Shown here in pieces: positions 34,628 to 43,714 of a DNA stretch of 64,000 bases. The translations under genes and the position numbers were made by a program. The stretch is from CAZMGB01 sp964565775. GTDB lineage: Bacteria > Chloroflexota > Dehalococcoidia > DSTF01 > JALHUB01. Each line of letters starts with the position of its first letter. The stretch's first letter is position 1. The stretch lies in assembly GCA_964565775.1 (NCBI GenBank), contig CAZMGB010000003.1, positions 1 to 64,000 on the forward strand, in the 5' to 3' direction. The notes below the pieces were generated by a model that saw only the letters and a list, made by a program, of their open reading frames with translations, was not told the DNA's origin and searched no databases.

Positions 34628-34996
34628 ATGGCAGCCAAGAGGATCGCCGTCCTGTACAGGAATTCGCTCCTCGCTCAGGGACTGGAGGCGGCGCTTCGCA
34701 AAGCGGACGAGGCGGAAGTGCACGGACTGGATCTGGACGCCCCCGACGCCGTGGACCGTCTGGAGGCCCTGGCGCCTTTTGCCGTCGTGGTTGACCCGCA
34801 GGAACTCCGGGGCGAGTCCTGGGCCGGGCTTCTCGGTCTGTTGCAGAACGGTCCGCTTGTCTGCGTCGTCTCGCTCCGGCCGGGAGAGGACGCGGTCGAC
34901 ATCCTGCGAAAAGGGCGGGTGGAAGTAGCCAGGGCCCGCGACGTGCTGGGGGCCCTCTTCGGCCTGCGGGAGGGGGAAGTGGCGGTGGGCGAATAG
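34628..34996 (+). CDS. degenerate receiver-like protein
   Basis: 122 residues with a strong start context (GGCAGGAGTACAGCC). The chain alternates strands and helices like a receiver domain (RIAVLYRNSLLAQGLEAALR, then FAVVVDPQEL, LVCVVSLRPGEDAV). It lacks the acidic pair and phospho-Asp of response regulators, and there is no output domain. A clear paralogue is at 52172-52525. It is the first gene of the operon with a 2TM protein, a five-haem cytochrome and cytochrome b. Confidence 0.6.
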   Translation: MAAKRIAVLYRNSLLAQGLEAALRKADEAEVHGLDLDAPDAVDRLEALAPFAVVVDPQELRGESWAGLLGLLQNGPLVCVVSLRPGEDAVDILRKGRVEVARARDVLGALFGLREGEVAVGE

Positions 34997-35013
34997 GAGA
35001 GGCGAGTGCGCAG

Positions 35014-35256
35014 ATGCCCATGCCCTTTCCCTTCATCCTTTCCTGGTTGATTATCGGGGCCGGCCTGTTTCTAGCGTTCGAGGCCACCCTCGACCCGCGG
35101 CTTCGCGGTTCAGCGGCGGCGGTTCTGGGGCATGCCCTTCCCCTCGGGAGACGGCGCTCCCTGGCGGAGGCTTTCGCCGCAGGCGTGCTGCTGGCGGTCG
35201 GGTTCGTGCTAATGGCGAGCGGCGGCTTCCTGCTGCGAGGCGCCATACCATGGTAG
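35014..35256 (+). CDS. small two-TM protein
   Basis: 80 residues with two hydrophobic helices (~6-24 and ~52-74) separated by a basic loop. The stop overlaps the start of the next gene (35250), so they are translationally coupled. The family is not recognised. It is probably an accessory membrane subunit or assembly factor of the adjacent cytochrome. Confidence 0.55.
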   Translation: MPMPFPFILSWLIIGAGLFLAFEATLDPRLRGSAAAVLGHALPLGRRRSLAEAFAAGVLLAVGFVLMASGGFLLRGAIPW

Positions 35257-36059
35257 ACGTGTCCGGAAGGTGGCTAAGCCTTCTTCGTGGCCGGGCGATC
35301 CCGCCAGTCGTCGGCATCACTGTCGCCGCCGGTGTCCTTCTCGCGGGTGCAGGCCTGCTGGCACTGCTGGCCTTCTGGTCCGCCTCCCCTGCGGCAGCCC
35401 AGGCACCCCCCGAAGTGGCCCAAGATAGCGGAGAGGAAGAGCGAACGGCACAAGATGAGGCGGGAGACTTCAATTCGTTCTGCTTCATCTGCCACAGCGA
35501 GCCCGACTTCGAGACGACGCTGGCCAGCGGCGAGACGCTGCCGCTCTACGTGGATCGAGACGCCTTTGAGGCGTCCACCCACGGCAACCTGGAATGCATC
35601 GCCTGCCACTCGGACCAGTTCACCATCCCCCACTGGCCACTCGCTGTGGAGGATCGCCGTTCCTTCTCATTGGAGAGGGTGCGACCCTGCGAGGTCTGTC
35701 ATGAGGAGGCCACGGAGTCCTACGAGGACAGCATCCACGGGATAACGGTCAGACTGGGACTGAATCGAGCCGCCGCCTGCGCGGACTGCCACACCAACCA
35801 CGAGGTGCAGCATCCCGAGGAGTGGTCCAATGAGGAGCGCGCCCAGCGCTGCCAGCAGTGTCACAAGGGTGCCGACGCCAACTTCGCGAGCGGCTGGCTC
35901 GGCCATCGCGAGCCCTCGCCCTCCTGGTTCCCGATAGCCTTCTACGCGGAACGACTCCTCATCATCTTGACCGCCGGCGCCCTGGGGTTCGGGATCATTC
36001 ACGTGGAACTGGAACTCATGCGGTGGGCGATCGACAGGTTCTGGAGGAAGAGAAGGTAG
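35250..36059 (+). CDS. membrane-anchored five-haem cytochrome c
   Basis: 269 residues. A signal/anchor helix at ~18-44, five CXXCH motifs (CFICH, CIACH, CEVCH, CADCH, CQQCH) and a second TM helix at ~232-255 place the haems outside the membrane. GETLPLYVDRDAFEASTHG resembles the nine-haem paralogue at 41274-42512. It is cotranscribed with cytochrome b (36063), with which it probably forms a quinol-oxidising or -reducing complex. Confidence 0.88.
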   Translation: MVDVSGRWLSLLRGRAIPPVVGITVAAGVLLAGAGLLALLAFWSASPAAAQAPPEVAQDSGEEERTAQDEAGDFNSFCFICHSEPDFETTLASGETLPLYVDRDAFEASTHGNLECIACHSDQFTIPHWPLAVEDRRSFSLERVRPCEVCHEEATESYEDSIHGITVRLGLNRAAACADCHTNHEVQHPEEWSNEERAQRCQQCHKGADANFASGWLGHREPSPSWFPIAFYAERLLIILTAGALGFGIIHVELELMRWAIDRFWRKRR

Positions 36060-36062
36060 ACG

Positions 36063-37076
36063 ATGTGGCCCCGGTGGCGGCCAAGACGGGGCAGGCCGGC
36101 TCGTAGCGGCTCTGCCAGGACGGCGACGGCAAGGCGCCAGACTGCCGGCGGTGCGCTGAAGCGCACGCCCGCGCGGCGGAGCGCGGTCGGCGGGGCTCGC
36201 GTGGCTACGTCGGCGATGGAGCGGGCCGTACGAGCGCCGGCGCGGCCCGCCGTGCGCGCCGCGCGGCCCAAGGCACCACGGCCGGCGCCCGAACCACGGC
36301 ACATCGTTCGCTTCGACGGCCATCAGCGGCTCCAGCACCTGGTCATGCTCTCCGCGTTCGTTGTCTGCGCCGTCACCGGCCTGCCTCAGAAGTTCCCCGA
36401 TGTGGCAGCGAGCCGCTGGTGGGTGGAGTCGCTGGGCGGCATTGACAATGTACGCACGATCCACCACTGGGCCGCGTACGTGATGCTGGCAGACTGCGCG
36501 TATCACATCTTCTACCTGATGTTCCGCGTCGGCGTACAGGGACGCTTGGATGCCCTCCGCATGATCCCAACGCCGAAAGACTTCGAGGACGCCGCCAACA
36601 TGTTCCTCTACTATCTGGGCGCCAGGGAGGACAAACCGAGGTTCGATCGCTTCACATATCTGGAGAAGTTCGATTACTGGGCAGTGTTCTGGGGGATCGC
36701 AATGATCGGCGGCTCCGGGCTGGTACTGTTGTTCCCGGTGACCGCTACCCGCTTCCTGCCCGGGCAATTCCTTCCCACGGCACACGCTATCCATAGCGAC
36801 GAAGCGATGCTGGCTGTCGGCTGGATCGTGATCGCCCATATCTTCTATGTCCACCTATCCCCTCGGTCATTCCCCATCAACACCTCCATGTTCAGCGGAC
36901 GGGTGCGCCGCGAGACCTACCGGGAGGAGCACCCCCTCGAGTACGAGCGGCTGGTCGAGAAGCGCCGGCGCGCGGCGCTAGGTGCGGCAGGCGGCGGCGA
37001 GCTCTGCGGTCCGGTCCTGTCAGACGCGGCGCCTCACCCCGAGACCCGCCACGGCACCGGGTCGGCGCTCGGCTGA
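36063..37076 (+). CDS. cytochrome b (FdhI/cytochrome b561-like) with basic N-terminal extension
   Basis: 337 residues. After an Ala/Arg-rich tail of ~80 residues come about four TM helices with likely haem-ligand histidines (HQRLQHLVML, HHWAAYVML, HIFYLMF, HAIHSDEAML, HIFYVHLSP). VTGLPQKFPD is shared with the paralogue at 40401-41264. This is the usual di-haem membrane subunit that links the quinone pool to a multiheme cytochrome. The start is three bases after the previous stop; an internal Met would remove part of the unusual extension. Confidence 0.85.
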   Translation: MWPRWRPRRGRPARSGSARTATARRQTAGGALKRTPARRSAVGGARVATSAMERAVRAPARPAVRAARPKAPRPAPEPRHIVRFDGHQRLQHLVMLSAFVVCAVTGLPQKFPDVAASRWWVESLGGIDNVRTIHHWAAYVMLADCAYHIFYLMFRVGVQGRLDALRMIPTPKDFEDAANMFLYYLGAREDKPRFDRFTYLEKFDYWAVFWGIAMIGGSGLVLLFPVTATRFLPGQFLPTAHAIHSDEAMLAVGWIVIAHIFYVHLSPRSFPINTSMFSGRVRRETYREEHPLEYERLVEKRRRAALGAAGGGELCGPVLSDAAPHPETRHGTGSALG

Positions 37077-37104
37077 GTGCGCTGCCGCCGCAAAGGGGAC
37101 ATGG

Positions 37105-37130
37105 AACTGCCCCTCTCCCGAGGGGCAGTT
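37105..37130. terminator. bidirectional stem-loop between convergent genes
   Basis: AACTGCCCCT and AGGGGCAGTT form a perfect 10-bp stem with a 6-base loop. It sits between the + strand cytochrome b (ending 37076) and the - strand gene ending at 37177. Confidence 0.65.
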
Positions 37131-37176
37131 GAAGTGATCTCGACGCCCGCGCCGAGTGCGCCTGACGGCCACAAGC

Positions 37177-37461
37177 CTAGCGAACACCCACCGAACGGAC
37201 CATCGCCGCCGCAGCCCGCTGCATCCTGCGGGCCGCGAACTGGGCCAGCAACACCGGCACGGCGATGGGCAGGAACAGCACGTACCCAAGCCCCATGAGG
37301 GGCCCGACCACAAGCATGAGAAGTGGGTGGACCCGCACGTGCTCGCCCTCGACCGCGGGCAGAACCCCGCCCTCGTCGCCGAAGACGACATAGTCACCCG
37401 AGTAGAGGTTCCAGTACTTCCCTCCGCGCACCCGCTCTCCAGCGTGATACCGCTTGAACAT
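37177..37461 (-). CDS. small membrane protein
   Basis: About 95 residues from an ATG at 37461 with AGAAGGATC upstream. The N-terminus has a beta segment (YHAGERVRGGKYWNLYSGD) and then a long hydrophobic stretch (PLLMLVVGPLMGLGYVLFLP), possibly two helices, before a basic tail. No family is recognised. The position between cytochrome b and a NarL system suggests an accessory role. Confidence 0.5.
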   Translation of the reverse strand: MFKRYHAGERVRGGKYWNLYSGDYVVFGDEGGVLPAVEGEHVRVHPLLMLVVGPLMGLGYVLFLPIAVPVLLAQFAARRMQRAAAAMVRSVGVR

Positions 37462-37830
37462 GGCCCGTGATCCTTCTGCCCTGTTGAGCCTCATTCCCGA
37501 CTCTAGTCTAGCGCTAGATGCAGCCGTTGCCTATAGGTACTTCGCCCGGGAATGTGAAGGATCAACTACCTGCCCGGAGGAGGCCGAGAATGGCCGGCAG
37601 GCGCCACGGAGGCTCCGTCAAGCCAGCGTCGCCGTGCTCGCGATCAGGGTGGGGAAGGAACTCACAGCCAGAGGCGCGCCTCAGAGCCTCGCTGGAGGTA
37701 CCGGGGGAAGGCTTGAGTCAGTTTCGAGGACCTGCGCCCATGGCGCCGACACGATTATCCGCTCGGGGGAAAGAGACAATTGCCTCGTAGGCGGAGCGCA
37801 AAGCACCCTCCTCGCGCAAGTGGGAGTGTT
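37462..37830. other. intergenic region, no gene seen
   Basis: About 369 bases with only short overlapping ORFs. A 12-base palindrome, TCTAGCGCTAGA, at 37507-37518 could be an operator for the minus-strand gene at 37461. No terminator for the NarL operon was identified. Confidence 0.3.
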
Positions 37831-38481
37831 CTACTCTGTCACCTCGACAAGGCCGTGCCGGATGGCGTACTTGACGAGCTCAGTCCTGTTGTGGATGCCG
37901 AGCTTCTCCATCAGGTTGGCTCGGTGGCCCATGACGGTCCTGGCGCTCAGGACGAGGAGCTCAGCGATCTCCTTGTTGGTGTGTCCCTCCGCGACCAAAC
38001 GGAGCACCTGCTTCTCTCGGTCAGACAAGGTCTCATACGGGTCCTCAGGGATCTGCTCCTGCGCGAGGTAGCGGTCGAGCACCGTCCTGGCCACAGTCGG
38101 GTAGAGGAAGGACCCGCCCGCGTGCACCGCGCGTATGGCAGACACCAGGTCGGCGGGGTCTCCGTGCTTCAGCATGTAGCCCGCTGCCCCGGCCTTCAGG
38201 ATCGGAAAGACGTACTCCCGGTTGTCGTACTGGGTGAGGATGAGGACATTGCACTCCGGGTGCAGCTTTCGGATCTCGAGGGTGGCCTCCAGGCCTCCCA
38301 GGCAGCGCATGGCGATGTCCATGAGAACCACATCCGGCTGCAGTTCCGCTACCTTGTCGATAGCCTCACGGCCGTCCGCAGCCTCGCCTACCACCTCGAT
38401 GTCCTCGTAGGCACTGAGGAGGACACGGATGCCCTCCCGGAACATCGTGTGGTCATCGACCAGAAGCACTCTAATAGCCAT
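37831..38481 (-). CDS. NarL/FixJ-family response regulator
   Basis: 217 residues from the ATG at 38481 (AAGGAGAG upstream, inside the kinase gene's end). The receiver domain has VLLVDDHTMFREGI, the phospho-Asp in VVLMDIAM, and ILTQYDN and MLKHGDP. The LuxR helix-turn-helix is LSDREKQVLRLVAEGHTNKEIAELL. It pairs with the kinase at 38483 and, by position, should control the two flanking cytochrome c/b modules. Confidence 0.92.
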   Translation of the reverse strand: MAIRVLLVDDHTMFREGIRVLLSAYEDIEVVGEAADGREAIDKVAELQPDVVLMDIAMRCLGGLEATLEIRKLHPECNVLILTQYDNREYVFPILKAGAAGYMLKHGDPADLVSAIRAVHAGGSFLYPTVARTVLDRYLAQEQIPEDPYETLSDREKQVLRLVAEGHTNKEIAELLVLSARTVMGHRANLMEKLGIHNRTELVKYAIRHGLVEVTE

Positions 38482-38482
38482 C

Positions 38483-40438
38483 TTAGGTCTCTCCTTCCGC
38501 TTGGATCGGCACCTCAACGCTGATCGTGGTACCGCCGCCTGGCGCCGAATCGATGTTCAGGCTCCCGTCAAGCAGGGCGATCCGCTCCCGCATGCCCAGA
38601 AGCCCAAGACCGCGCGTGCTATCGGCGTTGCGCTCCACGGCCGCCACGTCGAAGCCCTTGCCATCGTCCTCAACCTCGACTCGCAGTACGGCGTCCTCAA
38701 AGGAGAGGCTGATGGCCGTGTTCTCGGCCTCCGCGTGGCGAGCGACGTTTGTAAGAGCCTCCTGAGTCACTCTGAAGACTGCCGTCTCGATCTGGGAAGG
38801 CAGGCGCCGCTCCGTGCCCTCCGTCTCCAGGTGGACCCGGGTGCCCACTGGCCCCAGGCGGCTCTCGGCGTACCAGCGCACTGCTGCCACCAGGCCAAGG
38901 TCGTCCAGCACCGACGGCCGGAGGTCGAAGATGAGGCGATGGACGTTGTCGAGAAGGCCGCGAGCCACCGTCTCCAGGTCGTGTAGCTTGTCCACCAGCC
39001 CGGCCTCCGAGGCAGGCACGGCCTGGGAAGCCGTCTTGAGGGAGAGGATGAGGGCGGTGAGGGCCTGGCTGGTCTCATCGTGCAACTCACGGGCCATCCG
39101 TCGCCGCTCCTCCTCCTGAGCGCCGATGACCTTTCGCAGAAGCTCGCTGCGGAGGGCTTCCTTCTGCTGTAGCTCCTCGTAGAGGCGCAGGTTCTCCGTG
39201 CTTGTCGCCTCCAAACGGTTGCGGGATTCCTCAAGCTCCTTAGTGCGTTCCCGGACCCGCCCCTCCAACTCGCGGTTCCAGTGGCGGATGCGAGCCAGAG
39301 AAGCCCGCAGCCGCAAACGCATGGTATCCAGCGCCTCGCCGAGGCGCCCCACCTCTTCCTCTCCTGAAATCGGGATAGCCTCACTCAGTCGACCGGCGGC
39401 GATCTTCTGAGCGGCGTCGGTGAGCACCCCCACCGGGCGAACCACGCTCTGGGCCAACGCCCAGGCCAGGAGCGGGCCGACCACCACTATGATCACCCCA
39501 ATGACGACGAAACGGACGCGGAGGCTCTGCACCGGGCCAAGAATGTCCGTCTTCCCCTCCCAGAGCACCAGGTTCCAGGGAGCGGTGCGCATGGGGACAA
39601 AGGCCATGATCTCCTCTTCCCTCGTACGAGACGCCGGCGGCTCACGGCAGTTGCGGCAACTGCTCACGGTCGCCTCACCAGCGTCCACGAGACTGCTGAG
39701 CCGGCTCCCCGAGTCCACCCGTGTCAGAAGATCCTCAGGCACGGTGCTGGCGAGGGTGACCCCCTGGGAGTCTATGATCTGGATATCGCCGGCAGCCTCT
39801 CCGAGGCCGGTGGCCGTGGCCATGCGCTGTAGATCGGAGTTGAGGAGGTCAACGTCGCCGCCAATCACGGCGGCGATGGAGCCGCTGGCGTCGCGGATGG
39901 GAAGTGCCGCCGAGACTACCATGCGGCCGTTCGCCGGGTCCTGGTAGACGTCCGAAACAATGGGCTTGCCGCTGTCCAGTGCTTCCGTTACGTGAGGCAT
40001 TGAGGAATACTGGGCGCGCTCCCCTTCAGCCAGCGGCGGCTCCCTCCAGATGAGCACACCGTCGTGGTTCAGCAGATAGACACCTCCGGTGAACATGGTC
40101 GAGAAGTAGGCCTGCTGCAACGCCGCCTTCTCCGGCCCCAGGTCGTCGTCTTCGAGATTCACGTCGGGGAGGAAAGCGACTTGTTGTAGCGAGCTAAGGT
40201 TCTGCTCGAGGACGTGCTCCGTTTGGGCTGCCAGCGCCTGGGCCAGAGCCAGCCGCCCGTCGAGCTGCCGCTCGGTGCTGTCCCGCACCGCCAGGTATGC
40301 CGACAGGCTGAATGCGGCCAGGGTGACGATCGTGCCCAAGCCAACCAGCGTCAGCATTCGTACTGAGAGACCCTTTCTGCGCAGCATCGCTTCCGCACTC
40401 TCACTTGAGGCCGCGTCTCCCGCCCGCGCGAGGGCCAC
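38483..40438 (-). CDS. sensor histidine kinase (dCache-HAMP-HisKA_3) with CxxC loop
   Basis: 651 residues; a start at MLRRKG (about 40387) would avoid overlap with the cytochrome b gene. There are two TM helices around a ~270-residue extracytoplasmic dCache-like domain (GVYLLNHDGVLIW, GSIAAVIGGDVDLL). Near its end is SSCRNCREPP, a CxxC without the His of a haem motif. HAMP, a coiled coil, phosphoacceptor ARELHDETSQAL and HATPase DDGKGFD and GLGLLGMRER follow. The signal could be redox or metal. It forms an operon with the regulator. Confidence 0.9.
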   Translation of the reverse strand: MALARAGDAASSESAEAMLRRKGLSVRMLTLVGLGTIVTLAAFSLSAYLAVRDSTERQLDGRLALAQALAAQTEHVLEQNLSSLQQVAFLPDVNLEDDDLGPEKAALQQAYFSTMFTGGVYLLNHDGVLIWREPPLAEGERAQYSSMPHVTEALDSGKPIVSDVYQDPANGRMVVSAALPIRDASGSIAAVIGGDVDLLNSDLQRMATATGLGEAAGDIQIIDSQGVTLASTVPEDLLTRVDSGSRLSSLVDAGEATVSSCRNCREPPASRTREEEIMAFVPMRTAPWNLVLWEGKTDILGPVQSLRVRFVVIGVIIVVVGPLLAWALAQSVVRPVGVLTDAAQKIAAGRLSEAIPISGEEEVGRLGEALDTMRLRLRASLARIRHWNRELEGRVRERTKELEESRNRLEATSTENLRLYEELQQKEALRSELLRKVIGAQEEERRRMARELHDETSQALTALILSLKTASQAVPASEAGLVDKLHDLETVARGLLDNVHRLIFDLRPSVLDDLGLVAAVRWYAESRLGPVGTRVHLETEGTERRLPSQIETAVFRVTQEALTNVARHAEAENTAISLSFEDAVLRVEVEDDGKGFDVAAVERNADSTRGLGLLGMRERIALLDGSLNIDSAPGGGTTISVEVPIQAEGET

Positions 40439-41264
40439 GCGCCCGGCGCCAGGGCAGGAAGCGACGCCGCTGCTCCGGCGAAGGCTCGGCCTTAGCAGGT
40501 GCAGGCTTTCTCCTTTTCGCAGCGGATCGGAGCCTCGCCAGCTCCAAAGGGTGCTCCTCTTCCATGCGATGGCGCGTGATGCGCCCGGTAAAGATGCTCA
40601 AGTCCCCCGGGAACTGGCCCGGGCTCAAGAGGACGCTATAGAGATGCCAGGTGGCGATCACCAGCAGGGCCAGCGTCGCCTCGCCGCCGTGGGCCTCGCG
40701 GGCTGCCGCCACCAGCTCCCCTGGGAAGAGCTCCGTGAACACGGTGGGAAACCACAGGATGAGGCCCGTGGCGATCATGATGCTGGTGCCGAAGATGACG
40801 CCCCAGTACTCGAACTTCTGCCGATACTCATAGCGGTCGAACCTGGGCCGAGCGGGCGCCAGCCCCAACGAGTACCGAAGCATGGTCAGGGCGTCGAAGA
40901 AGTCCTTGACGCTGGGCACCATAGCGGGGCGGAGGCGCCCCCGCAGCGCGGAGAACCCGATCTCGGCAACGTGATAGAAGGCCTGCCCGATGAGGATCAC
41001 CGCGAAGACACGGTGGATGAATCGAGCGTTGTCAATGCCGCCCAGTCGATCGATCGTCCACGTCGCCAGAGGCAAGTCCGGGTATTTCTGCGGCAGGCCG
41101 GTAACTACCAGAACTACGAAGCTGGCGAGCAACACAGCGTGCTGAGCCCGCTGACTGACGTTGAAGCGGATGTACCAGTCTGGCTCGCGCGGCGCAGCGC
41201 GGCGCGCCGCCGGTCGCGCGGCCGACCTCGGCCTCCATCGTTCACCCGTCATCGCCGTCCTCAT
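40401..41264 (-). CDS. cytochrome b (FdhI/cytochrome b561-like)
   Basis: 287 residues, a paralogue of 36063-37076 with the same VTGLPQKYPD motif. About four TM helices carry haem-ligand candidates (QRAQHAVLL, FIHRVFAVIL, QAFYHVAEIG, REAHGGEATLAL, TWHLYSVL). It is downstream of the nine-haem cytochrome (stop of that gene at 41274) and forms the matching membrane partner. The tail is basic and low in complexity. Confidence 0.85.
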   Translation of the reverse strand: MRTAMTGERWRPRSAARPAARRAAPREPDWYIRFNVSQRAQHAVLLASFVVLVVTGLPQKYPDLPLATWTIDRLGGIDNARFIHRVFAVILIGQAFYHVAEIGFSALRGRLRPAMVPSVKDFFDALTMLRYSLGLAPARPRFDRYEYRQKFEYWGVIFGTSIMIATGLILWFPTVFTELFPGELVAAAREAHGGEATLALLVIATWHLYSVLLSPGQFPGDLSIFTGRITRHRMEEEHPLELARLRSAAKRRKPAPAKAEPSPEQRRRFLPWRRARGPRAGGRRGLK

Positions 41265-41273
41265 GGCAGCCCC

Positions 41274-42512
41274 CTACCGGTTCCGGGCCAGACGCCACAC
41301 GTCGAGGGTGATGTGCAATATCAGTCCGCCAATGACCAACGGGATGACGAGCCGGTAGAACCAGCGCACGGCGAAGACCATTGGCGTCCGCGACAGGGTG
41401 GGTTCATAGTGCGAAAGCCAGGCCGAGGGGAAGTTGGGCCCGGCATCCGGATGGCAGCGCTGGCAGGTAGAAAGCAGATTCGCCTTCATAACGGGTGACT
41501 GCGAACTCTTCACGCTCACGATGTCATGCACGCCGTGGCAGTCGGTGCAGACGGGCGTGTCCGGCCACACCCGGCTCGACTGGCGCTTGTAGAAAGCAAA
41601 GGTCTTGCCATGGAAGTCGTCCAGGTAGGTCTTGAGGACGTTGGTGGAGATGCCGTACTTCGACATGCGCTCCTCGTCACTGTGGCACTGAGCACAGATG
41701 TCCACTGAGCCGAGACGGAAGGCGGGCCTCTCCGGGTTCTCAATCTCATGGACTCCGTGGCAGTCAGTGCACACGGGGACGTCCGGGTTGTCTTTGCCCA
41801 GAAGAAGGCCGCCGTGGACGCTCTTGGCATATTCGTCGTAGATGGCGCCGTGACAGCTAGCGCACCTCTCCGCTATGCGCCTTCGGGGCTCGTCCGGCGA
41901 GGTGATATCGTGGGACCCGTGGCAGTCGGCGCAGGTCGGAGCCTCCTTTCGTCCCGCCACCAGCACAGCGTAGTGGACGCTGTCCAGAGTCTTGGCGTAG
42001 TTCTCGAAATGGCAACGGCCGCACACCTGGTAGTAGCCCAGGACATAGTCACGGTGGTTGGCTACCTCGAGCGGCGGGTGAGGGTAGTGGGTCTGCGCCG
42101 GGTGACAGGCGTCGCAGCTCACGCGGCCACCGTGGACCGATTCCTCGAAGGCCTGAATGTCCACGTCGAGGGGAAGCACTTCGCCGCTGGCAAATGTGAT
42201 GCTGAAGCTCCGGTCGCTGTGGCAATCTAGGCACGCGGGCGCGACCTGGGGCTCTCCTCCCCCCTCGTCTGCAGGCGCTCGGTTCTGAGCAGGCCCGGCG
42301 CGAAGGGCTGCGTCGGGCGCGGGCGAGCTGGCAGAGAGCAGTTGCGTCGGACCCTCCGCCTCCGCCGACCCCGAACCCAGCCACCAGGCTAACCCCCAGC
42401 CGAGCATGGCGCAGGCCAGTCCTGCTGCCAGGCCCACCACCCATCGAAGCCACGGTACCGCTCGCGCCGAGGGGTACTGGCGCCGCGCTCGCATCGTACT
42501 ACTACCGTTCAC
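41274..42512 (-). CDS. membrane-anchored nine-haem cytochrome c
   Basis: 412 residues, or 406 from MRARRQ at about 42494. An N-terminal signal/anchor (GLAAGLACAMLGWGLAWWLG) is followed by nine CXXCH motifs: CLDCH, CDACH, CGRCH, CADCH, CASCH, CTDCH, CAQCH, CTDCH and CQRCH. A C-terminal TM helix (LVIPLVIGGLILHITLDVW) completes the chain. It shares the GEVLPLDVD...FEESVHGG segment with the five-haem paralogue, which appears to be a shortened version. It likely accepts electrons from the cytochrome b at 40401. Transcription runs into that gene and the two-component system. Confidence 0.88.
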   Translation of the reverse strand: MNGSSTMRARRQYPSARAVPWLRWVVGLAAGLACAMLGWGLAWWLGSGSAEAEGPTQLLSASSPAPDAALRAGPAQNRAPADEGGGEPQVAPACLDCHSDRSFSITFASGEVLPLDVDIQAFEESVHGGRVSCDACHPAQTHYPHPPLEVANHRDYVLGYYQVCGRCHFENYAKTLDSVHYAVLVAGRKEAPTCADCHGSHDITSPDEPRRRIAERCASCHGAIYDEYAKSVHGGLLLGKDNPDVPVCTDCHGVHEIENPERPAFRLGSVDICAQCHSDEERMSKYGISTNVLKTYLDDFHGKTFAFYKRQSSRVWPDTPVCTDCHGVHDIVSVKSSQSPVMKANLLSTCQRCHPDAGPNFPSAWLSHYEPTLSRTPMVFAVRWFYRLVIPLVIGGLILHITLDVWRLARNR

Positions 42513-42584
42513 TTCATTGGCATGCTATCGCGCTCGGGCAGGCGTGGCTATCACCCGGTAGAGCTATTGTGGCTACTCCCTTTC

Positions 42585-42596
42585 ACATCGCGATGT
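42585..42596. promoter_or_regulatory. 12-base palindrome in divergent promoter region
   Basis: ACATCGCGATGT is perfectly self-complementary and sits between the divergent nine-haem cytochrome gene (start 42512) and the TPR gene (start 42777). It could be a dimeric regulator site for both directions. The binding protein is unknown. Confidence 0.3.
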
Positions 42597-42776
42597 AGGC
42601 CGTTTGGCCCGTCCCCAAAGCTCGCGGAGACGGCAGACACTTCGCCGGCGGCGCCTCAGGTGCACCAGACTCTGCATCCTTCAGGTGGCCAAATGCATCT
42701 GTCGGGGAATAGGCACCGCTGGAGCGTTCCCACTACGATCGATGTCGACGGCAGCCTAGAAATGAAAGGGGTGCAT

Positions 42777-43706
42777 ATGGCGCGAAGCCGCCTCACAGCA
42801 ATTCTCGAAAGATGGCTGAGCCGTGGCATTCCGCTGGCAGCAGGGCTTGCGATAGTGCTGGGCCTGGCTGCGGCTATCGTCCTCGTCCAGGACCAGTTCT
42901 TCTCCTCTTCCCCCTCCGACTTGGAACGCAACGAGCAGGAGCTACGAGAGGCCATTCTCAAGAGTCCCGACGACCCTGACCTTCGCGTGTCGCTGGCCAA
43001 CGTGTACCTGCAAGAGCAAAAGTACGACGAGGCCATAGCCCAGTACAGCGGCGTGCTGGAGGTCGATGAGAATCGGCAAGACGCCCTGATGGGCCTGGGT
43101 GTGGCGTATCGGGAGACGGGCGACAGCGAGCAGGCCGTCACGGCGTTCACCAAGTTCGTCGAGTTGAACAAGGACAGCCCGTATGCCGACGTCGACCGCC
43201 GGCTGGAGGCCGTTCACTTCTACCTGGGCGAGATCTATTTGGAGCGCAATGAGCCGGACAAGGCGGTGGAGGAGCTGGAGGCGGCCCTGGCCATTGAGCC
43301 TGCCGATGCTGACGCCCTCTACCTCCTGGGCAACGGTCTTCGCGCTCAAGAGGACTACGAAGGGGCGATCGACGCTTACGGCCTGGCTACGAGCTTCGTG
43401 CCCGACTTCAAGGAAGCGTACGAAGGCATGGCCGCGGCCGCCGATAAGCAGGGCGACTCGCTGACGGCCACCTACGCCCGCGCCATGGCGCGTCTCTCCT
43501 CCGGTGACGTGGACACCGCTGTGCAAGAGCTGGAGGAGGTCGTCGAACAGTCGCCCGACATTGCCGGCGCTTACTTCGGCCTCGGCTACGGGTACGAGCA
43601 ACTGGGCCAGACAGACAAAGCCGTAGCCGCGTACCAGAAGTCAGTGGACACCGATCCCCGCCAATACGCGGCCCAAAGCGCCCTCGCGCGCCTAGGCGCC
43701 GAGTAG
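42777..43706 (+). CDS. membrane-anchored TPR protein
   Basis: 309 residues from the ATG at 42777 (AAAGGGGTG upstream); an earlier in-frame start at 42522 lacks support. One TM helix (GIPLAAGLAIVLGLAAAIVL) is followed by six to seven TPRs (SLANVYLQEQKYDEAIAQYS, GLGVAYRETGDSEQAVTAF, YLGEIYLERNEPDKAVEEL). It resembles CcmI/NrfG-type scaffolds that hold apocytochromes for haem attachment. It is eight bases upstream of the NHL gene and before three cytochromes, so an assembly role is plausible. Confidence 0.8.
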   Translation: MARSRLTAILERWLSRGIPLAAGLAIVLGLAAAIVLVQDQFFSSSPSDLERNEQELREAILKSPDDPDLRVSLANVYLQEQKYDEAIAQYSGVLEVDENRQDALMGLGVAYRETGDSEQAVTAFTKFVELNKDSPYADVDRRLEAVHFYLGEIYLERNEPDKAVEELEAALAIEPADADALYLLGNGLRAQEDYEGAIDAYGLATSFVPDFKEAYEGMAAAADKQGDSLTATYARAMARLSSGDVDTAVQELEEVVEQSPDIAGAYFGLGYGYEQLGQTDKAVAAYQKSVDTDPRQYAAQSALARLGAE

Positions 43707-43714
43707 AAGATCCC

